From the NCBI GenBank assembly GCA_045544615.1, contig JAZPZI010000031.1, positions 7,990 through 71,989 on the forward strand: DNA of 64,000 nucleotides, read 5' to 3'. Made by a program: the position numbers and the translations under genes. The notes beneath the pieces are model-generated. The model was not told the DNA's origin. It ran no database searches and was given only the letters and a program-made list of their open reading frames with translations. This document shows, in pieces, positions 22,928 through 32,391 of the stretch. Each line of letters opens with the position of its first letter. Positions within the stretch are counted from its first letter, which is position 1. Source of the stretch: CAKSFT01 sp045544615 (GTDB lineage: Bacteria; Bacillota; Clostridia; UBA1381).

Positions 22928-25168
22928 TCAACCGGTCTTTCGTGTTACCGAAATAACTCCCGGTATCTGCCTGATCTTGTTCATAACACGCTTGACATCG
23001 GCACTATCCGAAATCTCAAGACCGATATTCAGTATCGCAAGACCCTTTTTGGTGACATGCGAATCGATTGATGAACAGTTTATCTTCATCTCGGCAAGGC
23101 ATACCGAAATATTCATAAGCATACCGATTCTGTCGTCCGCCTCAACCTTCAGAGTCGCAATATACGATGCCCTGTCTTCATTTACCCATCTGACCGGGAT
23201 GAAACGGTTTCTGTCCTCCTCTGGCAGCGATGATAAACGGATATTTGAGCAGTCTGCACGGTGTACCGTAACACCTCTGCCCTTTGTGATAAAGCCCTTT
23301 ATCTCATCACCCGGCACCGGGTTACAGCAACCTGCAATCCTCACAAGACAGTTCTCTATTCCCTCAACCTCTATGCCGTTATAGCTTGTTTTCTTAACCT
23401 TTGAGGTTGAAATTTCAGGGTCGGTCTCCTGCTTTGTCTTTTTGAATTTGATATATTCTTCCCTTAATCGAAGTGTAATCTTCTGTGCCGAGAGTCCGCC
23501 GTAGCCTATACTTGCATAGAGGTCGTCTATGCCGTTGAAGTTATATTTTCTGCATATCGGCTCAAGCCATTCTGAACGCAAAAGCTCGGATGCAGGGATT
23601 CTTGTTCTCTTTATTTCCTTATCGAGCAGGTCTTTCCCGTGGCTTATATTCTCGTCACGGCATTCACGCTTTAGCCATTGGTTTATCTTGTTCTTTGCCT
23701 GCGATGTCTTTACAATTTTCAACCAGTCACGGCTCGGTCCTTTGACACTCTGCGAGGTCAGGATTTCAACAATATCGCCGTTTTTCAGGACATAGTTATT
23801 CGGTACAATCTTTCCGTTTACCTTTGCACCGTTCATCTTGTAACCGACTGCGGTATGAATTGCAAAGGCAAAGTCGATAACGGTACTTCCGTTTACAAGC
23901 GATATGACCTTGCCGTTAGGCGTGAGTGCAAAAACCTCCTCGCTGAAGAGGTCAAACTTGATAGTCTTAACAAAGTCGTCGCTGTCGATAATATCAACCT
24001 GGTTATCAAGTAATTGTCTTACCCAGGCAAGCTTTGAGTCCATATCGTTCTCGCCCGATTTACCCTCTTTGTACTTCCAGTGTGCTGCGATACCTTCTTC
24101 TGCGACCTTGTGCATCTCCTCGGTTCGGATCTGTATCTCAAACGGTGTTCCGTTTGGTCCTACAACGGTTGTGTGGAGCGACTGATACATATTCGGCTTC
24201 GGCATTGCGATATAGTCCTTAAATCGCATCGGAATCGGTGTATATGTTTCGTGCACCATACCGAGCACCGCATAACAGTCGGCAACACTTCCCACGATAA
24301 CTCTTACCGCAAAGAGGTCATATATCTCGTCAAGCGCCTTATTCTGCGCATACATCTTTCTGAATATGCTGTAAAAATGTTTCGCTCTGCCTGTAACCTG
24401 TGCTTTTATGTTTATCTCGGAGAGTCGCTTTTCGAGTGCATCAATTATCGTTACAACATAGCGTTCACGCTCGTCACGCTTCTGCCTGATTCCTGTCCGG
24501 ATTTCTTCATACGCAACAGGGTCGAGGTATTTTAGCGACAAATCCTCAAGCTCTGCCTTGATTTTAGACATACCGAGTCTGTGTGCCAAAGGCGAGTAGA
24601 TATCAAGTGTTTCCTTCGCCTTCTCGAGCTGTTTTTCGGGTGTCATATAATCAAGCGTTCTTAAATTATGCAGACGGTCAATCAGCTTTATGATAACCAC
24701 TCGGATATCCTTTGCCATAGCAAGGAACATCTTTCTCAAGTTCTCCATCTGCTGTTCTTCGTGCGATGAATACTGAATTTTTGCAAGCTTTGTAACGCCG
24801 TCAACGATAACCGCAACCTCTCTGCCAAAAAGGGTTTCCACATCGGCAAAGCTGTATGGTGTATCCTCAATTACATCGTGCAGGAGTGCCGCACATATCG
24901 CAACAACATCCATCTCTATCTCGGCTGCAATATATGCGGTCTGGACAGGATGTATAATATACGGTTCACCCGAGCGTCGCTTTATGTTTTTGTGCGCATT
25001 CTGGGCGAACTTGTATGCGATGTAGATCATATCGGTGTTGGCTTTCTCATCACGACACTTCACCAACTCGATTATCTTCTCAACTATCTCATCAGGGGAC
25101 GCATCGGGCGCAACATTCGGCACCTTATCAGGCGAAAGTATGCTTCTTTTCTTTTCCGCTTCGCTCAT
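22928..25168 (-). CDS. relA: bifunctional (p)ppGpp synthetase/hydrolase RelA/SpoT
   Basis: 746 residues, full-length long RSH protein. HD hydrolase domain about 35-200, with ALLHDVIEDT near 89-98. Synthetase domain about 245-360, with the GRAKHFYSIFRKM and YDLFAVRVIV segments. TGS domain about 400-465 (VFALTPNGKVISLVNGSTVIDFAFAIHT type). Zinc-finger/CC region with IAGCCNPVPGDEI near 600, and ACT domain about 670-746. An intact HDxxED implies hydrolase activity. Start behind AAAGGAGGGG. Co-transcribed with recJ upstream (20 bp). Confidence 0.97.
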   Translation of the reverse strand: MSEAEKKRSILSPDKVPNVAPDASPDEIVEKIIELVKCRDEKANTDMIYIAYKFAQNAHKNIKRRSGEPYIIHPVQTAYIAAEIEMDVVAICAALLHDVIEDTPYSFADVETLFGREVAVIVDGVTKLAKIQYSSHEEQQMENLRKMFLAMAKDIRVVIIKLIDRLHNLRTLDYMTPEKQLEKAKETLDIYSPLAHRLGMSKIKAELEDLSLKYLDPVAYEEIRTGIRQKRDERERYVVTIIDALEKRLSEINIKAQVTGRAKHFYSIFRKMYAQNKALDEIYDLFAVRVIVGSVADCYAVLGMVHETYTPIPMRFKDYIAMPKPNMYQSLHTTVVGPNGTPFEIQIRTEEMHKVAEEGIAAHWKYKEGKSGENDMDSKLAWVRQLLDNQVDIIDSDDFVKTIKFDLFSEEVFALTPNGKVISLVNGSTVIDFAFAIHTAVGYKMNGAKVNGKIVPNNYVLKNGDIVEILTSQSVKGPSRDWLKIVKTSQAKNKINQWLKRECRDENISHGKDLLDKEIKRTRIPASELLRSEWLEPICRKYNFNGIDDLYASIGYGGLSAQKITLRLREEYIKFKKTKQETDPEISTSKVKKTSYNGIEVEGIENCLVRIAGCCNPVPGDEIKGFITKGRGVTVHRADCSNIRLSSLPEEDRNRFIPVRWVNEDRASYIATLKVEADDRIGMLMNISVCLAEMKINCSSIDSHVTKKGLAILNIGLEISDSADVKRVMNKIRQIPGVISVTRKTG

Positions 25169-25187
25169 TATGCTTCCCCTCCTTTTT

Positions 25188-26900
25188 TTAATTACTTAGT
25201 CTTATATCCTTTAACATTAACTGAATGCTTTTTTCACCACGAAAATCGTTTATCTCCATGGTAAAGGCAATATCACAGATATCGCCGTCTCCTATTTCGT
25301 CGGCAACATCGCCCATCCCGAATCCGACACAGTTTATGAACCTGCCGTAATCTGCGATGTTTAGCCTCAGGTGCTTCCCGTCAGCACCCATCTTCCCGAT
25401 TCCCGAAACTTTTGCACCAAGCAGTGCAAAAACCGGTTTTTCATTATCTGTTCCGAACGGCTCGAACCGTTCTAACATCTTTATATATTCTATGCTGATA
25501 TCCTTCGTTGTAATTCTGCAATCTATCTCAACCGTCTTGATCGGCTCGGCATCCCCGAGCACACCTTCGGCGTACTTGTTTATCCTCTTGTCAAACTCTT
25601 CAAAATCAGCCGCCGAAAGCGATAGTCCTGCAGCTTGCGAGTGTCCGCCGAACTTTGTCAGAAGCTCTTTTGAGTCGGATATTGCATCAAAGATATTGAG
25701 CTCCGGTATCGACCTTGCCGAGCCTGTTCCGAGCCCGTTTTCTTCCGAAATCATGATACACGGCTTATAGTACCGCTCGCAAATCTTTGCCGCAACAATT
25801 CCGATTACTCCGTGATGCCAACCCTTACCCCAAAGCACAATTACCCGCTTTTTCGGGAAATTGACATCGGCTTCGATTTTCGAAATTGCATCGTTATATA
25901 TCTCACGCTCCACATTCTGTCGTGTGCGGTTTAGTCCGTCTAATTCGAGTGCTTTTTTGTACCCTTCCTCGGGTGTTTTTGAAAGAAGAAGTTCAACTGC
26001 TGTTTTGGCAGACCCCATTCTTCCCGCCGCATTTATCCTTGGCGAAATCCCAAACGCCACCGAGGTCGAATTAAGCGATCCTGGCTTTACACCTGCAAGC
26101 TCCATCAAGGACACAAGTCCCTGATTTTGTGTGGTGGCCAAAGCCTTTATGCCTCTGTCGGCTATGATTCTGTTTTCATCAACAAGCGGCACAATGTCTG
26201 CAATAGTTCCAATCGCCGCAATCTCAACGTATTTATTGAAAACATCGGCGGTCTTTTTCCCAAGAAGCATCCCACAGGCAAGAATCAGCTTGAATGCCAC
26301 GCCCGCACCTGCCAAAGAATCGAATTCATACTCCGAATCCTCTCTTTTCGGGTTTATTATAAGTGTATCAGGCAGCTTTTCCTGGGGTGTGTGGTGGTCG
26401 GTTACGATTACCTCCATACCCTGTGCCTTTGCAAGCTCAACCTCACCGACCGATGTGATACCGCAGTCTACTGTTATTATGAGCTTTGTTCCTGTTTTTG
26501 AAATCCTGTTCACAGCACGGATATTCATTCCGTACCCTTCGCTTAGTCGGTCGGGGATGTAGTAGTCAACATCCGCACCCATATCCTCTAAAAACATATA
26601 GAGTATCGATGTCGCCGTAACACCGTCGGCATCGTAATCTCCGTATATCATAATCTTTTCTTTGTTCTCTATTGCGGTCTTTATTCTTTCGGCAGCCGCC
26701 TCCATATCACCGAGTCCCATCGGGTTATGAACTCCCGAGAGTGGCTTTTGCAAAAATGCACGCAATTTCTCTTCACTGTCGATGCCTCTGTTTAGTAAAA
26801 CTGCACTCATCGACGCCGGGAGATTATATTTTTCAGAAAACTCCAAAACCCTCTCTCTTTCGAGTTTTTTTGAGGCGTAAATCCAATTTTTCTTTTGCAT
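25188..26900 (-). CDS. recJ: single-stranded-DNA-specific exonuclease RecJ
   Basis: 570 residues, typical Firmicute RecJ length. DHH motifs: GDYDADGVTAT (about 86-96), DCGIT (about 145-149) and VTDHHTP (about 166-172). The DHHA1 domain carries WHHGVIGIVAAKI (about 357-369) and GGHSQAAGLSLS. The C-terminal OB-like part extends to FRGEKSIQLMLKDIRL. 5'-3' exonuclease for recombination and mismatch repair. First gene of recJ-relA-yaaA-recF-remB-gyrB. Its ribosome site is weak (GCGAGA). Confidence 0.96.
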   Translation of the reverse strand: MQKKNWIYASKKLERERVLEFSEKYNLPASMSAVLLNRGIDSEEKLRAFLQKPLSGVHNPMGLGDMEAAAERIKTAIENKEKIMIYGDYDADGVTATSILYMFLEDMGADVDYYIPDRLSEGYGMNIRAVNRISKTGTKLIITVDCGITSVGEVELAKAQGMEVIVTDHHTPQEKLPDTLIINPKREDSEYEFDSLAGAGVAFKLILACGMLLGKKTADVFNKYVEIAAIGTIADIVPLVDENRIIADRGIKALATTQNQGLVSLMELAGVKPGSLNSTSVAFGISPRINAAGRMGSAKTAVELLLSKTPEEGYKKALELDGLNRTRQNVEREIYNDAISKIEADVNFPKKRVIVLWGKGWHHGVIGIVAAKICERYYKPCIMISEENGLGTGSARSIPELNIFDAISDSKELLTKFGGHSQAAGLSLSAADFEEFDKRINKYAEGVLGDAEPIKTVEIDCRITTKDISIEYIKMLERFEPFGTDNEKPVFALLGAKVSGIGKMGADGKHLRLNIADYGRFINCVGFGMGDVADEIGDGDICDIAFTMEINDFRGEKSIQLMLKDIRLSN

Positions 26901-26949
26901 ATTCTCGCTTTAAAAAACCTTTCAAAAAATTGCAGATTATATATAAAAT

Positions 26950-26978
26950 ATTATATCATTTTTCTCTTGATTTTTCAA
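26950..26978 (-). promoter_or_regulatory. promoter of the recJ-to-gyrB operon
   Basis: Minus strand TTGAAA (26978-26973), 17-bp spacer, TATAAT (26955-26950). Confidence 0.78.
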
Positions 26979-27103
26979 GTGATTTCCTTAATTTTTCCAC
27001 ATTTGTAACAAAAAAATAACACTATTTTTTTCGACCTGTTTTTTATGTGAAAAAGAGGTCATTTTGAGCCGGTTATTTCTGCATTTTTAACGTTCTTTGT
27101 ATA

Positions 27104-27132
27104 TTGACAAAAGCCATTCAGAGTGATATACT
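27104..27132 (+). promoter_or_regulatory. promoter of the MFS transporter gene
   Basis: TTGACA (27104-27109), 17-bp spacer, TATACT (27127-27132). Confidence 0.8.
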
Positions 27133-27182
27133 TCCTATTGTAAAAAGTCGAATTTTCGTCTTTAAAAAAGGAGTTTTTCCAT

Positions 27183-28388
27183 ATGGCACTATTCAGAAAA
27201 CAGGCGGTCAGAAATGCCGTTTTAATGGGCTCGTTGTGCTCCATTGCATACTTTGCCGTCTACATAGCAAAAAACATATTAAGTGCAGTTTCACCCGAGA
27301 TGATTGATGCCGGACTGTTTTCTCAGGAAAACATCGGCACACTTTCATCCTCATATTTTTTGAGCTACGCCTTCGGGCAGCTGGTAAACGGTGCAATCGG
27401 CGATAAAGTCAAGCCGAAATATATGATAAGCGGAGGGTTGCTCTTTTCGGGGATTGTAACCACGCTTTTTGCATATCTTGCACCAAGCTCGGAAATCTTA
27501 GCAGTTGTAATATACTGTTCTCTTGGGATCTTCCTTTCAATGATATACGGTCCGATGACCAAGGTGGTAGCAGAAAACGTCGACCCGATTTATGCACCCC
27601 GTTGTAGTCTTGGATACACATTCTCATCATTCCTCGGCTCGCCTGCAGCAGGACTTCTTGCCACCTGGATGAGTTGGCAAAATACCTTCTTAGCCGGCAG
27701 TGCCTGCCTCTTCATTATGGCTTTGGCATGTATAGTTGCTTTTACCGCCATGGAGAAAATAGGCATAGTGAAGTATAATCAGTATAAGCACGAGACCACA
27801 ACAAAGGGCGGTGGCGTGAAATCGCTTATAAAACACCGAATCATCCGTTTTACCCTTGTTGCAATCCTAACAGGAGTTGTAAGAACAACAGTTGTCTTCT
27901 GGATGCCTACATATTTTTCGCAGTATCTCGGTTTTTCTCCCGAAGCTTCGGCATCTATCTTTGCGGCGGCAACCTTTATAATCTCCTTTGCCGCAATTAT
28001 TGCCGTATTTTCATACGAGTCGATATTCAAAAGAAACATCGACCGTCATATGCAGGTTATGTTCTCGATAAGTGCGGTATTGTTTTTACTTATGTATTTC
28101 ATCAAAATCCCTCTGGTAAATATCGTTTTAATGATAGCCGCAATAATGGCATCTAATGCCTCTGCCGCAATGCTCTGGAGTAAATACTGCCCAAGCCTTC
28201 GTGATACCGGTATGGTATCAAGTGCAACGGGATTTCTCGATTTCTCAAGCTATATGGCAGCATCGGTATCAAGCAACATCTTTGGTAACGCCGCAGAAAG
28301 CCTCGGTTGGGGCAACCTCATCCTTGTATGGACAGGACTTATGGTACTCGGTGTTCTGACAATGCCGCTGTTTAAGAAAAACAAATAA
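27183..28388 (+). CDS. MFS transporter (OPA/GlpT-like)
   Basis: 401 residues, twelve membrane helices. Early sequence NVYIAKN-like YFAVYIAKNILSAVSPEMI and the loop 2-3 stretch NGAIGDKVKPKYMISGGL (about 80-97) resemble the organophosphate:phosphate antiporter branch (GlpT, UhpT). A basic central loop is near 200-220 and a matching second half follows. Substrate unknown; sugar phosphate or glycerol-3-phosphate would be the family guess. Own promoter and terminator, so monocistronic. Confidence 0.8.
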   Translation: MALFRKQAVRNAVLMGSLCSIAYFAVYIAKNILSAVSPEMIDAGLFSQENIGTLSSSYFLSYAFGQLVNGAIGDKVKPKYMISGGLLFSGIVTTLFAYLAPSSEILAVVIYCSLGIFLSMIYGPMTKVVAENVDPIYAPRCSLGYTFSSFLGSPAAGLLATWMSWQNTFLAGSACLFIMALACIVAFTAMEKIGIVKYNQYKHETTTKGGGVKSLIKHRIIRFTLVAILTGVVRTTVVFWMPTYFSQYLGFSPEASASIFAAATFIISFAAIIAVFSYESIFKRNIDRHMQVMFSISAVLFLLMYFIKIPLVNIVLMIAAIMASNASAAMLWSKYCPSLRDTGMVSSATGFLDFSSYMAASVSSNIFGNAAESLGWGNLILVWTGLMVLGVLTMPLFKKNK

Positions 28389-28390
28389 TA

Positions 28391-28418
28391 AAAAAAGCCG
28401 TCTTTGACGGCTTTTTTC
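28391..28418 (+). terminator. intrinsic terminator
   Basis: AAAAAGCCGTC/GACGGCTTTTT stem, loop TTT, T run. Two further hairpins follow before the next gene: ATCCGAT/ATCGGAT (28426-28441) and AGGTTATCC/GGATAACCT (28467-28488). Confidence 0.9.
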
Positions 28419-28504
28419 ATTAACATCCGATTTATCGGATATATCACTGCACACGCAATATCACTTAGGTTATCCTTCAGGATAACCTACCACGGTCGCT
28501 TTTC

Positions 28505-28684
28505 TTATTCTATTACAATTACCTCGTCGTCTTTTTCTGCCTCGGTGTCGGTCACCTCAATATCGACTGTAACCTCACTGTATTCAGGAAGTTCCCTTGC
28601 CGAAATCAGATCATCCACATTCACACCGCCGGTACAACCCGACAACGCCATCATCAAAGCCAATATAATCGCTGATTTTTTCAT
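28505..28684 (-). CDS. small putative lipoprotein
   Basis: 59 residues from the ATG at 28684. Signal sequence MKKSAIILALMMALSGC with lipobox LSGC (cysteine 17), then a short acidic tail rich in Asp, Glu and Val, presumably outside the membrane. No domain recognised. It lies 28 bp after the YARHG lipoprotein gene and is probably co-transcribed. Unstructured acidic lipoproteins of this size are common and of unknown role. Confidence 0.6.
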   Translation of the reverse strand: MKKSAIILALMMALSGCTGGVNVDDLISARELPEYSEVTVDIEVTDTEAEKDDEVIVIE

Positions 28685-28712
28685 CGGTATCAAATCCTTT
28701 CTGATATGTAGC

Positions 28713-29609
28713 TTATTTTATGCTTCCATCTTCATATGCCGCTATGAGCTTAATATTCTCTCTTTCAATCGCATTGAGTGATGCCCAACGCACATTATCG
28801 GTTGTAGGTGCATACCAGGTCTTGCCTGCAAAATATGAAGCATAATATGCACTCTTGAAGGTCTGTCCGTGACGGGCATAGATTTCGTTTCTGATAAGAG
28901 CAATAGTACTCTTCGATAAAGTTCTCAACTGTTCAACTGTAAGTCGTGTTGTATCTGACGGGAAGATAAACGCATCAGCCGCAACATTCACATTGATTGC
29001 AGGTGTTACCTGAGCCGGTTTTTCTACCTTCGCAGGCTTATTCTGCTTTGCAACTTCCTGTTTTTTAGCTTCTTCTGCCTTCTTTGCTTCCTCGGCTTTT
29101 TGAATCTCGTCAGCTATTGTGGTCTTCAATGTATTAACTCTTGCTACTTCGTCCTCCGAAAGCTTTGTGATGTCAATAACATCTAAAACTGCAGTTGCAC
29201 CGGCATAATCCTTACCCGAAACTTTAGCCTCTGCATCAGCAAGCTTTGCCTTTGCATCCTGTGTCTTCAGAATATCGTCCTTGAGCTTTAATACTGTTTC
29301 CTTTATGCCGTAGTTTTCGTATCTTGCATCGATTCCGTCTATAATCTTCATAGCGGTATCAAAGTCACCCTCTGAAAGCTTCTGCTTTGCCTGATAATAG
29401 TTAAGGCAAAGGCTATACAAAAGTACAGTTTCTTCGCTGTCTGCGCCGTTATCTATCGCAACGCCGAATGCCTTTGCCGCTGTTTCATAATCGCCGCTGT
29501 CAAAATAGCTCTTGCCCTTTTGTTCTGCCTCTTTAACAATATCCTGTCCGCATGATGCGAGCATGAACACCGAAAGAAGTGCCGCTAAAAGCGCTGTAAT
29601 TCTTTTCAT
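28713..29609 (-). CDS. YARHG-domain lipoprotein
   Basis: 298 residues. Lipoprotein signal with lipobox LASC (cysteine near 20), then a TPR-like helical region (about 22-165: KGKSYFDSGDYETAAKAF and SEGDFDTAMKIIDGI repeats), a Lys/Glu/Ala-rich linker (about 170-205) and a C-terminal YARHG domain (about 215-290) with the diagnostic RNEIYARHGQTF. YARHG is an extracellular domain of unknown ligand. It starts 17 bp after proA, so read-through from proBA is likely. Confidence 0.88.
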   Translation of the reverse strand: MKRITALLAALLSVFMLASCGQDIVKEAEQKGKSYFDSGDYETAAKAFGVAIDNGADSEETVLLYSLCLNYYQAKQKLSEGDFDTAMKIIDGIDARYENYGIKETVLKLKDDILKTQDAKAKLADAEAKVSGKDYAGATAVLDVIDITKLSEDEVARVNTLKTTIADEIQKAEEAKKAEEAKKQEVAKQNKPAKVEKPAQVTPAINVNVAADAFIFPSDTTRLTVEQLRTLSKSTIALIRNEIYARHGQTFKSAYYASYFAGKTWYAPTTDNVRWASLNAIERENIKLIAAYEDGSIK

Positions 29610-29626
29610 TTCTTACATTCTCCTTT

Positions 29627-30874
29627 TTATCTTATCTGTCCGCTACCCTTTATTATATACTTATAAGATGTCAGCTCTGCCAAGCCCATCGGGCCTCTTG
29701 CGTGCATCTTCTGGGTACTGATTCCTATCTCGGCACCAAAGCCGAACTCGAACCCGTCGGTAAAGCGTGTTGATGCATTCACATACACCGCCGCCGCATC
29801 GACTTCGTTCAAAAACTTTTCTGCCACCTTCTCGTTCTTTGTGATGATTGCATCCGAGTGCTTGGTGTTATAGGTGTTTATGTGCGAAATTGCACCGTCT
29901 GCACCGTCAACCGCACGAACCGAGATTATCATATCATTATACTCGGTGCTCCAGTCCTCGTCGGTTGCCGCCGAAATTCCCAGGCAAACTTCACAACAAA
30001 CCTCGTCACCTCTTACCTCAACGCCATCGGCAACGAGCACCTCCACAATTTTCGGGAGAAACTCCGCCAAAATCTTTTTATCTATCAGCAAGGTCTCGCA
30101 GGCGTTACAAACCGACGGTCTGCTCACCTTTGCATTCTCAACCACCTTTACCGCCATATCAAGGTCGGCATCTGCATCAACATAGGTGTGGCATATTCCA
30201 GCCGCAGTCTCGATTATCGGCACGGTCGCATTCTCTACAACCGACCTGATAAGCCCTGCACCGCCTCTTGGTATGAGCAGGTCAACAATCCCGTTCATGC
30301 GCATGAGCTCGGTTGCGGTTTCTCTCGACGTATCCTCAACCACCGCCATTGCACCCTCGGGGATTCCAACGCCGTATGCCGCATCCTGCATTATCTGCAT
30401 TATTGCTTTATTGGAGCAGATTGCTTCCTTTCCGCCACGGAGTATTACAGCATTCGATGTTTTTAAGCAAAGTGCCGCCGCATCAACTGTAACATTCGGT
30501 CTTGCCTCAAAAATGATGGCGATAACTCCAATCGGGACTCTCCTCTTTGCAATCGCAAGCCCGTTCGGACGTGTCCATTCATCAATCACCACACCAATCG
30601 GGTCGGCAAGAGATGCCACCTGCCTTACACCCTCTGCCATATCGGCAATACGCGCGGTTGTGAGGGTCAGCCTGTCTATCATCGACTCACGGATTCCGTT
30701 TTGCTTTGCATTTTCTATGTCAATTTTGTTGGCTTCTATTATCTTGTCTGCATTTTTAACAAGGGCATCGGCAATCGCAAGAAGTGCCTTGTTCTTGGTT
30801 TCGGTGTCGATAACGCCGAGACGAAATGCCGCACTCTTTGCAAGAGCGCCCTTGATTTTCAGTTCTTCTGTCAT
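29627..30874 (-). CDS. proA: gamma-glutamyl phosphate reductase
   Basis: 415 residues from the ATG at 30874 behind AAGGAAG. Aldehyde-dehydrogenase fold. Catalytic cysteine in SRPSVCNACETLL (Cys near 250), NADP-binding VIFEARPNVTVDAAALCLKT-type segment (about 117-136), and the C-terminal FGFGAEIGISTQKMHARGPMGL signature in the usual place. Second step of proline synthesis, making glutamate-5-semialdehyde. The start overlaps the end of proB. Confidence 0.97.
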   Translation of the reverse strand: MTEELKIKGALAKSAAFRLGVIDTETKNKALLAIADALVKNADKIIEANKIDIENAKQNGIRESMIDRLTLTTARIADMAEGVRQVASLADPIGVVIDEWTRPNGLAIAKRRVPIGVIAIIFEARPNVTVDAAALCLKTSNAVILRGGKEAICSNKAIMQIMQDAAYGVGIPEGAMAVVEDTSRETATELMRMNGIVDLLIPRGGAGLIRSVVENATVPIIETAAGICHTYVDADADLDMAVKVVENAKVSRPSVCNACETLLIDKKILAEFLPKIVEVLVADGVEVRGDEVCCEVCLGISAATDEDWSTEYNDMIISVRAVDGADGAISHINTYNTKHSDAIITKNEKVAEKFLNEVDAAAVYVNASTRFTDGFEFGFGAEIGISTQKMHARGPMGLAELTSYKYIIKGSGQIR

Positions 30875-30875
30875 T

Positions 30876-31694
30876 TTAATCTTCCTTTTTATCACAAAAA
30901 TTCTTCGAAACAAAGAGTGTGCCCGAAGGCTTTCCCTCTAAAATATCATAAAGACTGAAGATATTCTCTCCGTTTGTGATTATCATATGTATGCCTGCTT
31001 TTGTTGCAACCTCTGCAGCATTCAACTTTGTTACCATTCCGCCTGTGCCACGTGATGAGCCTGCACCGCCTGCGATGCTTCTTACGCTCTCCACATCATA
31101 TACCATATGAATCAGCTTTGCATCAATGTTTTGGTGCGGGTCACTGTCATAGAGACCGTCGATATCAGAAAATAACACCAAAAGGTCTGCATCGACAAGG
31201 TCTGCAACAACTGCTGATAAAATATCGTTATCGCCGATTTCAATCTCGTCAACCGAAACGGTGTCATTTTCGTTTACAATCGGAATGATTCCCATATCCA
31301 TAAGAGTGCAGAAGGTATTCTGGATATTTCTCTTTCTTCTCGGGATTACGATATCGTCCTTTGTCAGAAGAATCTGTGCAACCGTGTTGTTGTATTCAGA
31401 AAACATCTTGTCATAAAGATACATCAACTCGCACTGACCAACAGCGGCAACCGCCTGCTTTTTTGAGGTTTCCTTCGGCTTTTCCGAGAGTCCGAGCTTT
31501 CCGACTGCGATACCAACCGCACCCGATGATACAAGGATTACTTCCTTGCCCTGGTTGTGCAGGTCTGATAACACTCTTGCCAAGGTGTCGATTCTCTTGA
31601 TATTCATTTTTCCTGTATCATAGGTAAGTGTTGATGTTCCGACCTTTACTACGATACGCTTTGCTTTTTGTATGTCCTGGTAAATTATATCCAT
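30876..31694 (-). CDS. proB: glutamate 5-kinase, short form without PUA domain
   Basis: 272 residues: only the amino-acid-kinase domain. VVKVGTSTLT (about 12-21), SSGAVGIAVGKLG (about 56-68), NENDTVSVDEI (about 140-150), LLVLFSDIDGLYDSDP (about 172-187) and GTGGMVTKLNAAEVAT. The C-terminal PUA domain of E. coli ProB (367 residues) is missing, as in many Clostridia; proline feedback resides in the kinase domain. Start behind AGGAGG. First committed step of proline synthesis; runs straight into proA. Confidence 0.96.
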   Translation of the reverse strand: MDIIYQDIQKAKRIVVKVGTSTLTYDTGKMNIKRIDTLARVLSDLHNQGKEVILVSSGAVGIAVGKLGLSEKPKETSKKQAVAAVGQCELMYLYDKMFSEYNNTVAQILLTKDDIVIPRRKRNIQNTFCTLMDMGIIPIVNENDTVSVDEIEIGDNDILSAVVADLVDADLLVLFSDIDGLYDSDPHQNIDAKLIHMVYDVESVRSIAGGAGSSRGTGGMVTKLNAAEVATKAGIHMIITNGENIFSLYDILEGKPSGTLFVSKNFCDKKED

Positions 31695-31963
31695 ATTATC
31701 CTCCTATAAGGCATTTTTCGGCAATTTTATCTATTATTCCACTTACCATTATATCCCTATATACTGTATTTGTACATAACAAGGCTGTTAATTTAATGTT
31801 AAAATTAGGTAACGAAAATGTAAATGGAGGATTAAGCATTTATATTCCTTTTGTAGCGGATGGCGTCCTCGACATCCCATCATTTTAGATATATGCCACT
31901 GAAATGGAAAACCAAGTCCAAAACCACCGCCTCTCCAGTGCGGTGCACACCATAGTTCGAAAT

Positions 31964-32035
31964 ATATGCCACTTTTCACCGACGAAAAGTGGCGGAAAAG
32001 TCGCCAAGAGGGGCTGTTCCCCTCTTGGTAACACC
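31964..32035 (+). repeat. 72-bp intergenic repeat, copy 1
   Basis: Matches 34911-34982 with a single difference (C versus T at position 30). Contains two hairpins: CCACTTTTC/GAAAAGTGG and AAGAGGGG/CCCCTCTT. Confidence 0.9.
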
Positions 32036-32318
32036 CCAATGCGTAGCTCAGGGCGGAAATTTTGCCGAGGCAAAATCTTCCTCATTCGCCCGACTTTAAC
32101 TCTCCGAATTTACATACCTTTTCAGGACACTTCTTACCCTCCGCCGTGCGCTCGAAAATATGTCGTCCATCCCGACTGATGTGCTTGCCTCAAACAATGA
32201 CGTGCAGCGCACTGTAGAGGTGGTAATTTGGATTTGGTTTTTCCTTTTTAGAGAAGATTCATGAATCTCCATTTCGCTGATTTCTTTTCCGACCCGCTAA
32301 AACCGACAAAATGCGACA

Positions 32319-32362
32319 AAAAAGAGGTTTTTTTAAAAGGCAAATAACCTTCAAAAAACCTC
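32319..32362 (-). terminator. asnS terminator
   Basis: Minus strand: AGAGGTTTTTT pairs with AAAAAAACCTCT, followed by TTTTTTG, 30 bp beyond the asnS stop. Confidence 0.8.
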
Positions 32363-32391
32363 TGCTTTTTTAGGGGATAGGGAAAATCCTA

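Larger units (their letters stand above)
31695..32391. other. gene-free, repeat-rich interval between proB and asnS
   Basis: About 700 bp with no credible gene. It holds the proB promoter region (TATAAT-like on the minus strand near 31749), a 72-bp repeat (31964-32035), several hairpins (CACCGC/GCGGTG near 31924-31945; ATTTTGCC/GGCAAAAT near 32060-32077) and the asnS terminator. The open frame across 31904-32179 is a by-product of the repeat and has no ribosome site. Confidence 0.7.

Noticed and set aside
28404..28781. 125-codon open frame on the plus strand
   Set aside because: Antisense to the small lipoprotein and the YARHG gene end; starts within the preceding terminator.
30186..30941. 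251-codon antisense frame over proA
   Set aside because: Exact antisense of the well-supported proA gene; low-complexity Ser/Ile-rich translation without a start site.
31904..32179. 91-codon open frame on the plus strand
   Set aside because: It runs through a 72-bp intergenic repeat and hairpins, has no ribosome site and no protein-like conservation I recognise.
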